64,000 nt of DNA from an uncultured Draconibacterium sp. (GTDB lineage: Bacteria > Bacteroidota > Bacteroidia > Bacteroidales > Prolixibacteraceae): NCBI RefSeq assembly GCF_963676815.1, contig NZ_OY781365.1:3196501-3260500 (forward strand), read 5' to 3'. This document shows positions 63,029 to 64,000 of the stretch, piece after piece (position 1 is the stretch's first letter; each line of letters begins with the position of its first letter). The translations under genes were made by a program, and so were the position numbers. A model generated the notes under the pieces. That model worked only from the letters and a program-made list of their open reading frames with translations. It was not told where the DNA came from and ran no database searches.

Positions 63029-63070
63029 ATTTCTTAATAAGTTCGAAATAACGAGTTTATAAAAAATAGA

Positions 63071-63107
63071 AAACCGCTGCTCTAATTAAAGAGTAGCGGT
63101 TTTTTCA
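63071..63107 (+). terminator. Terminator of map
   Basis: Perfect 13-bp stem AAACCGCTGCTCT/AGAGTAGCGGTTT with a 6-nt loop, followed by a T-run. Confidence 0.92.
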
Positions 63108-63128
63108 TTAAAAATGAGTTATTCGTAA

Positions 63129-63659
63129 TTACATATTCCAGATTGCTGTTTCTGTCATCCATCCTTCTACTTCAATTGCCGCGTCTGCTTCTTCCTCAAC
63201 TTCTACGCTAAGTACACCGAAATAATTTGTGTCTTGCATCCAGTTTTCTACTTCAAGTGATTCTTCTGTTTCTACTTTAAAGTAGCTTGCCATTCCGTTA
63301 AAGAAGTTTTCGTCGGTCATCCAGTTTTCTACATCAAGCGTGTTTTCTGCTTCTGTTGCCACATTTACAGTTGAAAAGAAGTTGTTATCGTTAGTCATCC
63401 AGTTTTCTACTTCCAATTCTGCTTCTGCCTCAACTGCTTCGTAGTTGGCATAAGTGTTCATATCTGTTGTTGCATCTGCTGATGCTGAGCTAGCTTCACT
63501 GTTGTCTGTCATTGCCATGGCAATCTGACTGAAGCTGTTGTTTTCCATTACGGTTCTCCAAAAATCTTGTGCATTAACTGTAATGCTGATCAAAACCAAA
63601 CTAATAATAACCGCCAGTGATTTTGTAATTGCTTTCTGAACATTGTTTGTTGTTTTCAT
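63129..63659 (-). CDS. Secreted acidic repeat protein with VENWM motifs
   Basis: A 176-residue exported protein (signal peptide 1-31, ending NAQ). The mature part is acidic and carries four repeats of 26-27 residues, each built around a [LA]xVExWM core with tryptophans at residues 87, 113, 140 and 167. No enzyme motif is visible. It is preceded by a strong AGGAGG ribosome-binding site seven bases before the ATG (63667-63672) and by a purine-rich leader, unusual in this genome. Function unknown; a surface or matrix role is possible. Confidence 0.75.
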   Translation of the reverse strand: MKTTNNVQKAITKSLAVIISLVLISITVNAQDFWRTVMENNSFSQIAMAMTDNSEASSASADATTDMNTYANYEAVEAEAELEVENWMTNDNNFFSTVNVATEAENTLDVENWMTDENFFNGMASYFKVETEESLEVENWMQDTNYFGVLSVEVEEEADAAIEVEGWMTETAIWNM

Positions 63660-64000
63660 GACTTTTCCTCCTGTTTTTGTTTTCTTGTTTTCTCGTTCTG
63701 TTTTCTTGTTTTCGATATTAAGACGACCAAAAATTAGATTCGTTACAAAAATTTAGAACTTTTTTTAAAAATGTACTGGTTTAAAACCTGAACTTTGTAT
63801 TGCAAATATAAGTACAAAAAATGGTACTATGCAAAACAAAGTAGTGTATTTTTTGAAAATAATTTTATCTAAAATTCGTAAGTATCAGAAAGTGAGAGCC
63901 ATATGTGATTGTTGCAGAGTTGGAAAAATCGAACAAAAAGATAAAAAATTAGAATAATATTGATCGATTTTGTGAAAACTCATTTCAAGGGAGAGGAAAA
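63660..64000. other. Leader and promoter region of the repeat protein, and right end of the window
   Basis: 341 bp without a gene. On the minus strand a purine-rich leader with repeated GAAAACAAG motifs (63670-63715) and the promoter lie here. The stretch 63840-64000 is AT-rich and nothing is recognised. Confidence 0.5.
63803..63835 (-). promoter_or_regulatory. Promoter of the repeat protein gene
   Basis: On the minus strand TTTG (63835-63832), a 21-bp spacer and TATATTTG (63810-63803): a close match to the Bacteroidota -33/-7 consensus. The leader would be about 140 nt. Confidence 0.65.

Overview
The window looks like chromosomal DNA of a Bacteroidota bacterium, most likely a marine or sediment member of the Marinilabiliales/Prolixibacteraceae type. 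This placement is inferred from gene content and style and no database was searched. Supporting signs are a SusC-type TonB receptor, GH29 and GH97 glycosidases, an acyl-ACP thioesterase, TAnnTTTG -7 promoter boxes with TTG/TTTG -33 boxes, few Shine-Dalgarno sites, and Bacteroidota-style palindromic intergenic repeats. There is no rRNA, tRNA, prophage, transposase or CRISPR array.

Layout. 1-5838 (mostly minus): the start of a SusC-like receptor, a calcineurin-like phosphoesterase, a TonB receptor of the heme/hemoglobin type and gdhA. 6073-11176 (plus): leuS, a YitT-family membrane protein and an M23 peptidase lipoprotein. 11487-20651 (plus): a tightly packed six-gene cluster encoding a bis-histidine cytochrome b membrane protein, a membrane-anchored ferredoxin/FAD oxidoreductase, a 20-heme and a 40-heme c-type cytochrome, an outer-membrane beta-barrel and an OB-fold lipoprotein. 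Together these could form an electron path from NAD(P)H through the inner membrane and periplasm to the outer membrane. 26954-20648 (minus): a second compact operon with an iron-sulfur protein, a radical SAM enzyme, a DUF116-polyprenyl synthase fusion, a small alpha-toroid prenyltransferase-like protein and a squalene-hopene-cyclase-like class II cyclase, suggesting an unassigned terpenoid pathway.

27209-42093 is mostly housekeeping: GH29 fucosidase, M20 dipeptidase, TPR lipoprotein, deoxynucleoside kinase, prolyl oligopeptidase, rpsO-pnp, kynureninase and a GDSL lipase lipoprotein. 42146-51344 holds the [FeFe]-hydrogenase maturation genes hydF, aspA, hydG, a TM1266-type regulator and hydE. 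Inserted between hydF and aspA is a two-component system flanked on both sides by related small secreted Cys/Lys-rich proteins. No hydrogenase structural gene is present. 51540-63659: SulP transporter with a candidate structured RNA leader, GH29, cutC, miaA, a hybrid histidine kinase, GH97, acyl-ACP thioesterase, map and a secreted acidic repeat protein.

The least expected signals outside genes are two intergenic arrays phased at 21 bp (36084-36398 and 43510-43641). Each lies just past a terminator and upstream of a minus-strand gene. The cytochrome cluster, the terpenoid operon, the two-component/Cys-rich module and the phased arrays are the best candidates for something undescribed.
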